NCBI RefSeq assembly: GCF_032854445.1
Contig: NW_027018186.1
Span: 1 to 62,493 of the forward strand
Length of the DNA: 62,493 bases
Reading direction: 5' to 3'
DNA from: Liolophura sinensis
Taxonomy: Eukaryota; Mollusca; Polyplacophora; Chitonida; Chitonidae
The notes under the pieces were generated by a model, which saw only the letters and a program-made list of their open reading frames with translations, was not told where the DNA came from and did no database searches. Below are positions 1 through 13,046 of the stretch, one piece after another (the first letter of the stretch is position 1; each line of letters begins with the position of its first letter). Both the position numbers and the translations under genes were made by a program.

Positions 1-3000
1 AAACCAAGGAAATTTGCAATTTTTCAACAGCTGGAGATGCCTGGCCCAATTCCGCATCCTTTGGCACACTTATTGATGTGGGTCAGTGTTCAATTGTATA
101 TTTCACAGCGGATTGTATCAAGTACCTTGTGTTTTTTTTATATACAAATGGTGTGGTTTTTCTACATGTAGATAAAGACATTGAGTTTGTCTTCGACTTA
201 GAAGTAAGACATTTGCTGGGTGAGTTAAATGAGCTTGGCCCAAAGATTTGACGTCGTCTGGGCTACCGAAGGGCACATAACTTATAAATGAAAAGTTGAA
301 CATAGTAATGACCAGTCGCGATTTGTACATAGTTATCGTAGCCGATTTCAATTCGCAAAAAAGAACAGGCAAAAATCCAAAAGTAGAAAAACTGTTCCAA
401 TGCTGCTGGTAAGAGGCTAATCGACGTATTTTGTGACGAGAAATCGAATGGTGCAAACCGCGTGCTCTCCGACCAATACTTTTGGCTGTAGCCACAAATG
501 AATAATCAATGATGTCAAGATCACGTGCCCAGCAACGGCTCTTACTCCATGGAAACCAAGGAAATTTGCAATTTTTCAACAGCTGGAGATGCCTGGCCCA
601 ATTGCGCATCCTTTGGCAACCTTATTGATGTGGGTCAGTGTTCAATTGTACTTTTTACAGCGGATTGTATCAAGTACCTTGTGTTTTTTTTGATATACAA
701 ATGGTGTGGTTTTTCTACATGTAGATAAAGACATTGAGTTTTCTTCGACTTAGAAGTAAGACATTTGCTGGGTGAGTTAAATGGGCTTGGCCCAAAGATT
801 TGACGTCCGTCTGGGCTACCGAAGGGCACATAACTTATAATGAAAATTTGAATATAGTAATGACCAGTCGCGATTGTACATAGTTAATGTAGCCGATTTC
901 AATTCGCAAAAAGACCAGGCAAAATCCAAAAGTAGAAAAACTGTTCCAATGCTGCTGGTAAGAGGCTAATCCGACGTATTTTGTGACGAGAATCGAATGG
1001 TGCAAAACCGCGTTGCTCTCCGACCAATACTTTTGGCTGTAGCCACAAATGAATAATCAATGATGTCAAGATCACGTGCCCAGCAACAGCTCTTAATCAT
1101 GGAAACCATAGAAATTTGCAATTTTTTCAACAGCTGGAGATGCCTGGCCCAATTGCGCATCCTTTGGCACCTTATTGATGTGGGTCAGTGTTCAATGTAC
1201 TTTTCACAGCGGATTGTATCAAGTACCTTGTGTTTTTTTTATATACAAATGGTGTGGTTTTTCTACATGTAGATAAAGACATTGAGTTTGTCTTCGACTT
1301 AGAAGTAAGGACATTTGCTGGGTGAGTTAAATGGGCTTGGCCCAAGATTTGACGTCGTCTGGGCTACCGAAGGGCACATAACTTATAATGAAAAGTTGAA
1401 TATAGTAATGACCAGTCGCGATTGTACATAGTTAATGTAGCCGATTTCAATTAGCAAAAGACCAGGCAAAAATCCAAAAGTGGAAAAACTGTTCCAATGC
1501 TGCTGGTAAGAGGCTAATCCGACGTATTTTGTGACGAGAAATCGAATGGTGCAAACCGCGTTGCTTTCCGACCAATACTTTTGGCTGTAGCCACAAATGA
1601 ATAATCAATGATGTCAAGATCACGTGCCCAGCAACGGCTCTTACTCCCATGGAAACCAAGGAAATTTGCAATTTTTCAACAGCTGGAGATGCCTGGCCCA
1701 ATTGCGCATCCTTTGGCACCTTATTGATGTGGGTCAGTGTTTCAATTGTACTTTTCACAGCGGATTGTATCAAGTACCTTGTGTTTTTTTTATATACAAA
1801 TGGTGTGGTTTTCTACATGTAGATAAAGGACATTGAGTTTGTCTTAGACTTAGAAGTAAGACATTTGCTGGGTGAGCTAAATGGGCTTGGCCCAAAGATT
1901 TGACGTCGTCTGGGCTACCGAAAGGCACCATAACTTATAATGAAAAGTTGAATATAGTAATGACCAGTCGCGATTGTACATAGTTAATGTAGCCGATTTC
2001 AATTAGCAAAAAGACCAGGCAAAAATCCAAAAGTGGAAAAACTGTTCCAATGCTGCTGGTAAGAGGCTAATCCGACGTATTTTGTGACGAGAAATCGAAT
2101 GGTGCAAACCGCGTTGCTCTCCGACCAATACTTTTGGCTGTAGCCACAAATGAATAATCAATGATGTCAAGATCACGTGCCCAGCAACGGCTCTTACTCC
2201 ATGGAAACCAAGGAAATTTGCAATTTTTCAACAGCTGGAGATGCCTGGCCCAATTGCGCATCCTTTGGCACCTTATTGATGCGGGTCAGTGTTCAATTGT
2301 ACTTTTCACAGCGGATTGTATCAAGTACCTTGTGTTTTTTTTATATACAAATGGTGTGGTTTTTCTACATGTAGATAAAGACATTGAGTATTGTCTTCGA
2401 CTTAGAAGTAAGACATTTGGCGGGGTGAGTTAAATGGGCTTGGCCCAAAGATTGACGTCGTCTGGGCTACCGAAGGCACATAACTTATAATGAAAAGTTG
2501 AATATAGTAATGACCAGTCGCGATTGTACATAGTTGATGTAGCCGATTTCAATTCGCAAAAGACCAGGCAAAAATCCAAAAGTAGAAAAACTGTTCCAAT
2601 GCTGCTGGTAAGAGGCTAATCCGACGTATTTTGTGACGAGAAATCGAATGGTGCAAACCGCGTTGCTCTCCGACAAATACTTTTGGCTGTAGCCACAAAT
2701 GAATAATCAATGATGTCAAGATCACGTGCCCAGCAAACGGTTCTTACTCCATGGAAACCAAGGAAATTTGCAATTTTTCAACAGCTGGAGATGCCTGCCC
2801 AATTGCGCATCCTTTGGCACCTTATTGATGTGGTCAGTGTTCAATTGTATATTTCACAGCGGATTGTATCAAGTACCTTTTGTTTTTTTATATACAAATG
2901 GTGTGTTTTTCTACATGTAGATAAAGACATTGAGTTTGTCTTCGACTTAGAAGTAAGACATTTGCTGGGTGAGTTAAATGAGCTTGGCCCAAAGATTTGA

Positions 3001-6000
3001 CGTCGTCTGGGCTACCGAAGGGCACATAACTTATAATGAAAAGTTACCATAGTAATGACCAGTCGCGATTGTACATAGTTATCGTAGCCGATTTCAATTC
3101 GCAAAAAGAACAGGCAAAAATCCAAAAGTAGAAAAACTGTTCCAATGCTGCCGGTAAGAGGCCTAATCCGACGTATTTTTGTGACGAGAAATCGAATGGT
3201 GCAAACCGCGTTGCTCTCCGACCAATACTTTTGGCTGTAGCCACAAATGAATAATCAATGATGTCAAGATCACGTGCCCAGCAACGGCTCTTACTCCATG
3301 GAAACCAAGGAAATTTGCAATTTTTCAACAGCTGGAGATGCTGGCCCAATTGCGCATCCTTTGGCACCTTATTGATGTGGGTCAGTGTTCAATTGTACTT
3401 TATACAGCGGACTGTATCAAGTACCTTTTGTTTTTTTTGATATACAAATGGTGTGGTTTTTCTACATGTAGATAAAGACATTGAGTTTTTCTTCGACTTA
3501 GAAGTAAGACATTTGCTGGGTGAGTTAAATGGTCTTGGCCCAAAGATTTGACGTCGTCTGGGCTACCGAAGGGCACATAACTTATAATGAAAAGTTGAAC
3601 ATAGTAATGACCAGTCGCGATTGTACATAGTTAATGTAGCCGATTTCAATTCGCAAAAAGAACAGGCAAAAATCCAAAAGTAGAAAAACTGTTCCAATGC
3701 TGCCGGTAAGAGGCTAATCCGACGTATTTTGTGACGAAAAAATCGAATGGTGCAAACCGCGTTGCTCTCCGACCAATACTTTTGGCTGTAGCCACAAATG
3801 AATAATCAATGATGTCAAGATCACGTGCCCAGCAACGCTCTTACTCCATGGAAACCAAGGAAATTTGCAATTTTTCAACAGCTGGAGATGCCTGGCCCAA
3901 TTGCGCATCCTTTGGCACCTTATTGATGTGGGTCAGTGTTCAATTGTACTTTTTACAGCGGACTGTATCAAGTACCTTTTGTTTTTTTGATATACAAATG
4001 GTGTGGTTTTTCTACATGTAGATAAAGACATTGAGTTTGTCTTCGACTTAGAAGTAAGACATTTGCTGGGTGAGTTAAATGGTCCTTGGCCCAAAGATTT
4101 GACGTCGTCTGGGCTACCGAAGGGCACATAACTTATAATGAAAAGTTGAATATAGTAATGACCAGTCGCGATTGTACATAGTTAATGTAGCCGATTTCAA
4201 TTCGCAAAAAGACCAGGCAAAAATCCAAAAGTAGAAAAACTGTTCCAATGCTGCTGGTAAGAGGCTAATCCGACGTATTTTGTGACGAGAAATCGAATGG
4301 TGCAAACCGCGTTGCTCTCCGACCAATACTTTTGGCTGTAGCCACAAATGAATAATCAATGATGTCAAGATCACGTGCCCAGCAAAGGCTCTTAATCCAT
4401 GGAAACCATAGAAATTTGCAATTTTTCAACAGCTGGAGATGCCTGGCCAATTGCGCATCTTTTGGCACCTTATTGATGTGGGTCAGTGTTCAATTGTATT
4501 TTTCACAGCGGATTGTATTAAGTACCTTGTGTTTTTTTTATATACAAATGGTGTGGTTTTTCTACATGTAGATAAAGACATTGAGTTTGTCTTCGACTTA
4601 GAAGTAAGACATTTGCTGGGTGAGTTAAATGGGCTTGGCCCAAAGATTTGACGTCGTCTGGGCTACCGAAGGGCACATAACTTATAATGAAAAGTTGAAT
4701 ATAGTAATAACCAGTCGCGATTGTACATAGTTAATGTAGGCCGATTTCAATTAGCAAAAAGACCAGGCAAAAATCCAAAAGTGGAAAAACTGTTCCAATG
4801 CTGCTGGTAAGAGGCTAATCCGACGTATTTTGTGACGAGAAATCGAATGGTGCAAACCGCGTTGCTTTCCGACCAATACTTTTGGCTGTAGCCACAAATG
4901 AATAATCAATGATGTCAAGATCACGTGCCCAGCAACGGCTCTTACTCCATGGAAACCAAGGAAATTTGCAATTTTTCAACAGCTGAGATGCCTGGCCCAA
5001 TTGCGCATCCTTTGGCACCTTATTGATGTGGGTCAGTGTTCAATTGTACTTTTCACAGCGGATTGTATCAAGTACCTTGTGTTTTTTTTATATACAAATG
5101 GTGTGGTTTTCTACATGTAGATAAAGACATGAGTTTGTCTTCGACTTAGAAGTAAGACATTTGCTGGGTGAGTTAAATGGGCTTGGCCCAAAGATTTGAC
5201 GTCGTCTGGGCTACCGAAGGGCACATAACTTATAATGAAAAGTTGAATATAGTAATGACCAGTCGCGATTGTACATAGTTGATGTAGCCGATTTCAATTC
5301 GCAAAAAGACCAGGCAAAAATCCAAAAGTAGAAAAACTGTTCCAATGCTGCTGGTAAGAGGCTAATCCGACGTATTTTGTGACGAGAAATCGAATGGTGC
5401 CAAACCGCGTTGCTCTCCGACAATACTTTTGGCTGTAGCCACAAATGAATAATCATTGATGTCAAGATCACGTGCCCAGCAACGGCTCTTACTCCATGGA
5501 AACCAAGGAAATTTGCAATTTTTCAACAGCTGGAGATGCCTGGCCCAATTGCGCATCCTTTGGCACCTTATTGATGTGGGTCAGTGTTCAATTGTACTTT
5601 TTACAGCGGACTGTATCAAGTACCTTTTGTTTTTATTGATATACAAATGGTGTGGTTTTTCTACATGTAGATAAAGACATTGAGTTTTTCTTCGACTTAG
5701 AAGTAAGACATTTGCTGGGTGAGTTAAATGGTCTGGGCCCAAAGATTTGACGTCGTCTGGGCTACCGAAGGGCACATAACTTATAATGAAAAGTTGAACA
5801 TAGTAATGACCAGTCGCGATTGTACATAGTTAATGTAGCCGATTTCAATTCGCAAAAAGACCAGGCAAAAATCCAAAAGTAGAAAAAACTGTTCCAATGC
5901 TGCTGGTAAGAGGCTAATCCGACGTATTTTTGTGACGAGAAATCGAATGGTGCAAACCGCGTTGCTCTCCGACCAATACTTTTGGCTGTAGCCACAAATG

Positions 6001-6561
6001 AATAATCAATGATGTCAAGATCACGTGCCCAGCAACGGCTCTTAATCCATGGAAACCATAGAAATTTGCAATTTTTCAACGCTGGAGATGCCTGGCCCAA
6101 TTGCGCATCTTTTGGCACCTTATTGATGTGGGGTCAGTGTTCAATTTGTACTTTTTCACAGCGGATTGTATTAAGTACCTTGTGTTTTTTTTTATATACA
6201 AATGGTGTGGTTTTTCTACATGTAGATAAAGACATTGAGTTTGTCTTCGACTTAGAAGTAAGACATTTGCTGGGTGAGTTAAATGGGCCTGGCCCAAAGA
6301 TTTGACGTCGTCTGGGCTACCGAAGGGCACATAACTTATAATGAAAAGTTGAATATAGTAATAACCAGTCGCGATTGTACATAGTTAATGTAGCCGATTT
6401 CAATTAGCAAAAAGACCAGGCAAAAATCCAAAAGTGGAAAAACTGTTCCAATGCTGCTGGTAAGAGGCTAATCCGACGTATTTTGTGACGAGAAATCGAA
6501 TGGTGCAAACCGCGTTGCTTTCCGACCAATACTTTTGGCTGTAGCCACAAATGAATAATCA
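1..6561 (+). repeat. Left-end domain: indel-rich units with a 3-unit order
   Basis: Units up to 12 carry many private 1-bp insertions and deletions compared with the interior. Examples are ggcacac near 79, ataaatg near 286, a missing c in taatcgacg near 420, actccc near 1645 and ggccgattt near 4739. A 3-unit order is still readable. The accatagaaatt variant is in units 2, 8 and 11. Unit 7 resembles unit 10 (tacagcggact). The gctttcc variant precedes units 3, 9 and 12. The attagc plus gtggaaaa haplotype recurs near 1449, 2003, 4750 and 6404. The first partial unit also matches unit 5: agttatcgta lies at 331 and 3077, five units apart. Confidence 0.8.
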
Positions 6562-7110
6562 ATGATGTCAAGATCACGTGCCCAGCAACGGCTCTTACTC
6601 CATGGAAACCAAGGAAATTTGCAATTTTTCAACAGCTGGAGATGCCTGGCCCAATTGCGCATCCTTTGGCACCTTATTGATGTGGGTCAGTGTTCAATTG
6701 TACTTTTCACAGCGGATTGTATCAAGTACCTTGTGTTTTTTTTATATACAAATGGTGTGGTTTTTCTACATGTAGATAAAGACATTGAGTTTGTCTTCGA
6801 CTTAGAAGTAAGACATTTGCTGGGTGAGTTAAATGGGCTTGGCCCAAAGATTTGACGTCGTCTGGGCTACCGAAGGGCACATAACTTATAATGAAAAGTT
6901 GAATATAGTAATGACCAGTCGCGATTGTACATAGTTGATGTAGCCGATTTCAATTCGCAAAAAGACCAGGCAAAAATCCAAAGTAGAAAAACTGTTCCAA
7001 TGCTGCTGGTAAGAGGCTAATCCGACGTATTTTGTGACGAGAAATCGAATGGTGCAAACCGCGTTGCTTTCCGACCAATACTTTTGGCTGTAGCCACAAA
7101 TGAATAATCA

Positions 7111-10100
7111 ATGATGTCAAGATCACGTGCCCACCAACGGCTCTTACTCCATGGAAACCAAGGAAATTTGCAATTTTTCAACAGCTGGAGATGCCTGGCC
7201 CAATTGCGCATCCTTAGGCACCTTATTGATGTGGGTCAGTGTTCAATTGTACTTTTCACAGCGTATTGTATCAAGTACCTTGTGTTTTTTTTATATACAA
7301 ATGGTGTGGTTTTTCTACATGTAGATAAAGACATTGAGATTGTCTTCGACTTAGAAGTAAGACATTTGCTGGGTGAGTTAAATGGGCTTGGCCCAAAGAT
7401 TTGACGTCGTCTGGGCTACCGAAGGGCACATAACTTATAATGAAAAGTTGAATATAGTAATGACCAGTCGCGATTGTACATAGTTGATGTAGCCGATTTC
7501 AATTCGCAAAAAGACCAGGCAAAAATCCAAAAGTAGAAAAACTGTTCCAATGCTGCTGGTAAGAGGCTAATCCGACGTATTTTGTGACGAGAAATCGAAT
7601 GGTGCAAACCGCGTTGCTCTCCGACCAATACTTTTGGCTGTAGCCACAAATGAATAATCAATGATGTCAAGATCACGTGCCCACCAACGGTTCTTACTTC
7701 ATGGAAACCAAGGAAATTTGCAATTTTTCAACAGCTGGAGATGCCTGGCCCAATTGCGCATCCTTTGGCACCTTATTTATGTGGGTTAGTGTTCAATTGT
7801 ACTTTTCACAGCGGATTGTATCAAGTACCTTTTGTTTTTTTTATATACAAATGGTGTGGTTTTTCTACATGTAGATAAAGACATTGAGTTTGTCTTCGAC
7901 TTAGAAGTAAGACATTTGCTGGGTGAGTTAAATGGGCTTGGCCCAAAGATTTGACGTCGTCTGGGCTACCGAAGGGCACATAACTTATAATGAAAAGTTG
8001 AATATAGTAATGACCAGTCGCGATTGTACATAGTTAATGTAGCCGATTTCAATTCGCAAAAAGAACAGGCAAAAATCCAAAAGTAGAAAAACTGTTCCAA
8101 TGCTGCTGGTAAGAGGCTAATCCGACGTATTTTGTGACGAGAAATCGAATGGTGCAAACCGCGTTGCTCTCCGACCAATACTTTTGGCTGTAGCCACAAA
8201 TGAATAATCAATGATGTCAAGATCACGTGCCCAGCAACGGCTCTTACTCCATGGAAACCAAGGAAATTTGCAATTTTTCAACAGCTGGAGATGCCTGGCC
8301 CAATTGCGCATCCTTTGGCACCTTATTGATGTGGGTCAGTGTTCAATTGTACTTTTTACAGCGGATTGTATCAAGTACCTTTTGTTTTTTTTGATATACA
8401 AATGGTGTGGTTTTTCTACATGTAGATAAAGACATTGAGTTTGTCTTCGACTTAGAAGTAAGACATTTGCTAGGTGATTTAAATGGGCTTGGCCCAAAGA
8501 ATTGACGTCGTCTGGGCTACCGAAGGGTACATAACTTATAATGAAAAGTTAAATATAGTAATGACCAGTCGCGATTGTACATAGTTAATGTAGCCGATTT
8601 CAATTCGCAAAAAGACCAGGCAAAAATCCAAAAGTAGAAAAACTGTTCCAATGCTGCTGGTAAGAGTCTAATCCGACGTATTTTGTGACGAGAAATCGAA
8701 TGGTGCAAACCGCGTTGCTTTCCGACCAATACTTTTGGCTGTAGCCACAAATGAATAATCAATGATGTCAAGATCACGTGCCCAGCAACGGCTCTTACTC
8801 CATGGAAACCAAGGAAATTTGCAATTTTTCAACAGCTGGAGATGCCTGGCCCAATTGCGCATCCTTTGGCACCTTATTGATGTGGGTCAGTGTTCAATTG
8901 TACTTTTCACAGCGGATTGTATCAAGTACCTTGTGTTTTTTTTATATACAAATGGTGTGGTTTTTCTACATGTAGATAAAGATATTGAGATTGTCTTCGA
9001 CTTAGAAGTAAGACATTTGCTGGGTGAGTTAAATGGGCTTGGCCCAAAGATTTGACGTCGTCTGGGCTACCGAAGGGCACATAACTTATAATGAAAAGTT
9101 GAATATAGTAATGACCAGTCGCGATTGTACATAGTTGATGTAGCCGATTTCAATTCGCAAAAAGACCAGGCAAAAATCCAAAAGTAGAAAAACTGTTCCA
9201 ATGCTGCTGGTAAGAGGCTAATCCGACGTATTTTGTGACGAGAAATCGAATGGTGCAAACCGCGCTGCTCTCCGACCAATACTTTTGGCTGTAGCCACAA
9301 ATGAATAATCAATGATGTCAAGATCACGTGCCCAGCAACGGCTCTTACTCCATGGAAACCAAGGAAATTTGCAATTTTTCAACAGCTGGAGATGCCTGGC
9401 CCAATTGCGCATCCTTTGGCACCTTATTGATGTGGGTTAGTGTTCAATTGTACTTTTCACAGCGGATTGTATCAAGTACCTTTTGTTTTTTTTATATACA
9501 AATGGTGTGGTTTTTCTACATGTAGATAAAGACATTGAGTTTGTCTTCGACTTAGAAGTAAGACATTTGCTGGGTGAGTTAAATGGGCTTGGCCCAAAGA
9601 TTTGACGTCGTCTGGGCTACCGAAGGGCACATAACTTATAATGAAAAGTTGAATATAGTAATGACCAGTCGCGATTGTACATAGTTAATGTAGCCGATTT
9701 CAATTCGCAAAAAGACCAGGCAAAAATCCAAAAGTAGAAAAACTGTTCCAATGCTGCTGGTAAGAGGTTAATCCGACGTATTTTGTGACGAGAAATCGAA
9801 TGGTGCAAACCGCGTTGCTCTCCGACCAATACTTTTGGCTGTAGCCACAAATGAATAATCAATGATGTCAAGATCACGTGCCCAGCAACGGCTCTTACTC
9901 CATGGAAACCAAGGAAATTTGCAATTTTTCAACAGCTGGAGATGCCTGGCCCAATTGCGCATCCTTTGGCACCTTATTGATGTGGGTCAGTGTTCAATTG
10001 TACTTTTTACAGCGGATTGTATCAAGTACCTTTTGTTTTTTTTGATATTCAAATGGTGTGGTTTTTCTACATGTAGATAAAGACATTGAGTTTGTCTTCG

Positions 10101-12063
10101 ACTTAGAAGTAAGACATTTGCTAGGTGATTTAAATGGGCTTGGCCCAAAGAATTGACGTCGTCTGGGCTACCGAAGGGTACATAACTTATAATGAAAAGT
10201 TAAATATAGTAATGACCAGTCGCGATTGTACATAGTTAATGTAGCCGATTTCAATTCGCAAAAAGACCAGGCAAAAATCCAAAAGTAGAAAAACTGTTCC
10301 AATGCTGCTGGTAAGAGTCTAAACCGACGTATTTTGTGACGAGAAATCGAATGGTGCAAACCGCGTTGCTTTCCGACCAATACTTTTGGCTGTAGCCACA
10401 AATGAATAATCAATGATGTCAAGATCACGTGCCCAGCAACGGTTCTTACTCCATGGAAACCAAGGAAATTTGCAATTTTTCAACAGCTGGAGATGCCTGG
10501 CCCAATTGCGCATCCTTTGGCACCTTATTGATGTGGGTCAGTGTTCAATTGTACTTTTACAGCGGATTGTATCAAGTACCTTGTGTTTTTTTTATATACA
10601 AATGGTGTGGTTTTTCTACATGTAGATAAAGACATTGAGTTTGTCTTCGACTTAGAAGTAAGACATTTGCTGGGTGAGTTAAATGGGCTTGGCCCAAAGA
10701 TTTGACGTCGTCTGGGCTACCGAAGGGCACATAACTTATAATGAAAAGTTGAATATAGTAATGACCAGTCGCGATTGTACATAGTTAATGTAGCCGATTT
10801 CAATTCGCAAAAAGACCAGGCAAAAATCCAAAAGTAGAAAAACTGTTCCAATGCTGCTGGTAAGAGGCTAATCCGACGTATTTTGTGACGAGAAATCGAA
10901 TGGTGCAAACCGCGTTGCTCTCCGACCAACACTTTTGGCTGTAGCCACAAATGAATAATCAATGATGTCAAGATCACGTGCCCAGCAACGGCTCTTACTC
11001 CATGGAAACCAAGGAAATTTGCAATTTTTCAACAGCTGGAGATGCCTGGCCCAATTGCGCATCCTTTGGCACCTTATTGATGTGGGTCAGTGTTCAATTG
11101 TACTTTTTACAGCGGATTGTATCAAGTACCTTTTGTTTTTTTTGATATACAAATGGTGTGGTTTTTCTACATGTAGATAAAGACATTGAGATTGTCTTCG
11201 ACTTAGAAGTAAGACATTTGCTGGGTGAGTTACATGGGCTTGGCCCAAAGATTTGACGTCGTCTGGGCTACCGAAGGGCACATAACTTATAATGAAAAGT
11301 TGAATATAGTAATGACCAGTCGCGATTGTACATAGTTAATGTAGCCGATTTCAATTCGCAAAAAGAACAGGCAAAAATCCAAAAGTAGAAAAACTGTTCC
11401 AATGCTGCTGGTAAGAGTCTAATCCGACGTATTTTGTGACGAGAAATCGAATGGTGCAAACCGCGTTGCTCTCCGACCAATACTTTTGGCTGTAGCCACA
11501 AATGAATAATCAATGATGTCAAGATCACGTGCCCAGCAACGGCTCTTACTCCATGGAAACCAAGGAAATTTGCAATTTTTCAACAGCTGGAGATGCCTGG
11601 CCCAATTGCGCATCCTTTGGCATCTTATTGATGTGGGTCAGTGTTCAATTGTACTTTTTACAGCGGATTGTATCAAGTACCTTTTGTTTTTTTTGATATA
11701 CAAATGGTGTGGTTTTTCTACATGTAGATAAAGACATTGAGTTTGTCTTCGACTTAGAAGTAAGACATTTGCTGGGTGAGTTAAATGGGCTTGGCCCAAA
11801 GATTTGACGTCGTCTGGGCTACCGAAGGGCACATAACTTATAATGAAAAGTTGAATATAGTAATGACCAGTCGCGATTGTACATAGCTAATGTAGCCGAT
11901 TTCAATTCGCAAAAAGACCAGGCAAAAATCCAAAAGTAGAAAAACTGTTCCAATGCTGCTGGTAAGAGGCTAATCCGACGTATTTTGTGACGAGAAATCG
12001 AATGGTGCAAACCGCGTTGCTCTCCGACCAATACTTTTGGCTGTAGCCACAAATGAATAATCA
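7111..12063 (+). repeat. 11-unit block duplication, copy 1 (units 13-21)
   Basis: Units 13-19 match units 24-30 at a constant offset of 6055 bp. Units 20-21 match units 31-32 at 6056-6057 bp. Shared private variants, in order: cccaccaac with agcgtattg (unit 13), acttcatgg with ttatttatg (unit 14), ctaggtgatttaaat with gggtacata (after units 15 and 18), gatattgagattg (unit 16) and cgcgctgctc (before unit 17). A long run of ordered rare variants at fixed spacing shows one duplicated block and not independent mutation. Similarity fades at unit 22. Confidence 0.88.
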
Positions 12064-12626
12064 ATGATGTCAAGATCACGTGCCCAGCAACGGCTCTTAC
12101 TCCATGGAAACCAAGGAAATTTGCAATTTTTCAACAGCTGGAGATGCCTGGCCCAATTGCGCATCCTTTGGCACCTTATTGATGTGGGTCAGTGTTCAAT
12201 TGTACTTTTTACAGCGGATTGTATCATGTACCTTTTGTTTTTTTTTGATATACAAATGGTGTGGTTTTTCTACATGTAGATAAAGACATTGAGTTTGTCT
12301 TCGACTTAGAAGTAAGACATTTGCTGGGTGAGTTAAATGGGCTTGGCCCAAAGATTTGACGTCGTCTGGGCTACCAAAGGGCACATAACTTATAATGAAA
12401 AGTTGAATATAGTAATGACCAGTCGCGATTGTACATAGTTAATGTAGCCGATTTCAATTCGCAAAAAGAACAGGCAAAAATCCAAAAGTAGAAAAACTGT
12501 TCCAATGCTGCTGGTAAGAGGCTAATCCGACGTATTTTGTGACGAGAAATCGAATGGTGCAAACCGCGTTGCTCTCCGACCAATACTTTTGGCTGTAGCC
12601 ACAAATGAATAATCAATGATGTCAAG

Positions 12627-12634
12627 ATCACGTG
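12627..12634 (+). promoter_or_regulatory. E-box / CDEI-like octamer, one per monomer (representative)
   Basis: ATCACGTG contains the palindromic E-box CACGTG and fits the yeast Cbf1/CDEI consensus RTCACRTG. It sits 11 bases after the anchor start in almost every unit. The ATCACATG form of units 106, 109, 110 and 112 also fits RTCACRTG; unit 111 (near 61061) has lost it. Binding is not shown, and the whole monomer is conserved, so the site's retention alone says little. Confidence 0.4.
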
Positions 12635-12789
12635 CCCAGCAACGGCTCTTACTCCATGGAAACCAAGGAAATTTGCAATTTTTCAACAGCTGGAGATGCC
12701 TGGCCCAATTGCGCATCCTTTGGCATCTTATTGATGTGGGTCAGTGTTCAATTGTACTTTTCACAGCGGATTGTATCAAGTACCTTGTG

Positions 12790-12802
12790 TTTTTTTTATA
12801 TA
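12790..12802 (-). promoter_or_regulatory. T-run with minus-strand TATA-like sequence (representative)
   Basis: The T8 run 12790-12797 and the following atata read TATATAAAA on the minus strand at 12794-12802. Other units have a g between the T-run and atata (gatatac), which breaks the TATA-like match. Both forms are interleaved through the array, and T-run length (about 6-10) accounts for much of the 549-553 bp length variation. Promoter activity is an untested inference. Confidence 0.35.
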
Positions 12803-13012
12803 CAAATGGTGTGGTTTTTCTACATGTAGATAAAGACATTGAGTTTGTCTTCGACTTAGAAGTAAGACATTTGCTGGGTGAGTTAAATGGGCTTGGCCCA
12901 AAGATTTGACGTCGTCTGGGCTACCGAAGGGCACATAACTTATAATGAAAAGTTGAATATAGTAATGACCAGTCGCGATTGTACATAGTTAATGTAGCCG
13001 ATTTCAATTCGC

Positions 13013-13046
13013 AAAAAGTCCAGGCAAAAATCCAAAAGTAGAAAAA
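13013..13046 (+). other. A-tract cluster, candidate intrinsic bend (representative)
   Basis: Four A-tracts of 4-5 bases lie at 13013-13017, 13026-13030, 13034-13037 and 13042-13046, with a mean centre spacing near 9.7 bp. Near-helical spacing of A-tracts is known to curve DNA, and curvature is common in satellites. The individual spacings (13, 7.5, 8.5) are uneven, so the bend may be weak. The segment also holds the main A/B haplotype sites and the 13-bp deletion seen in unit 80. Confidence 0.4.

Noticed and set aside
12668-12684. Imperfect dyad around tttgcaa as a protein site or hairpin
   Set aside because: Arms are short, A/T-rich and mismatched; nothing separates it from chance in an AT-rich unit.
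12616-12909. Plus-strand open frame of up to 97 codons recurring in many units
   Set aside because: Its length changes between about 60 and 97 codons as the T-run length shifts the frame. It has no recognisable domain, and it recurs only because the DNA repeats.
12841-13046. CENP-B box (TTCGNNNNANNCGGG)
   Set aside because: Candidates starting at ttcgacttag and ttcgcaaaaag keep the TTCG and the central A but lack the CGGG end; no unit shows the full motif on either strand.
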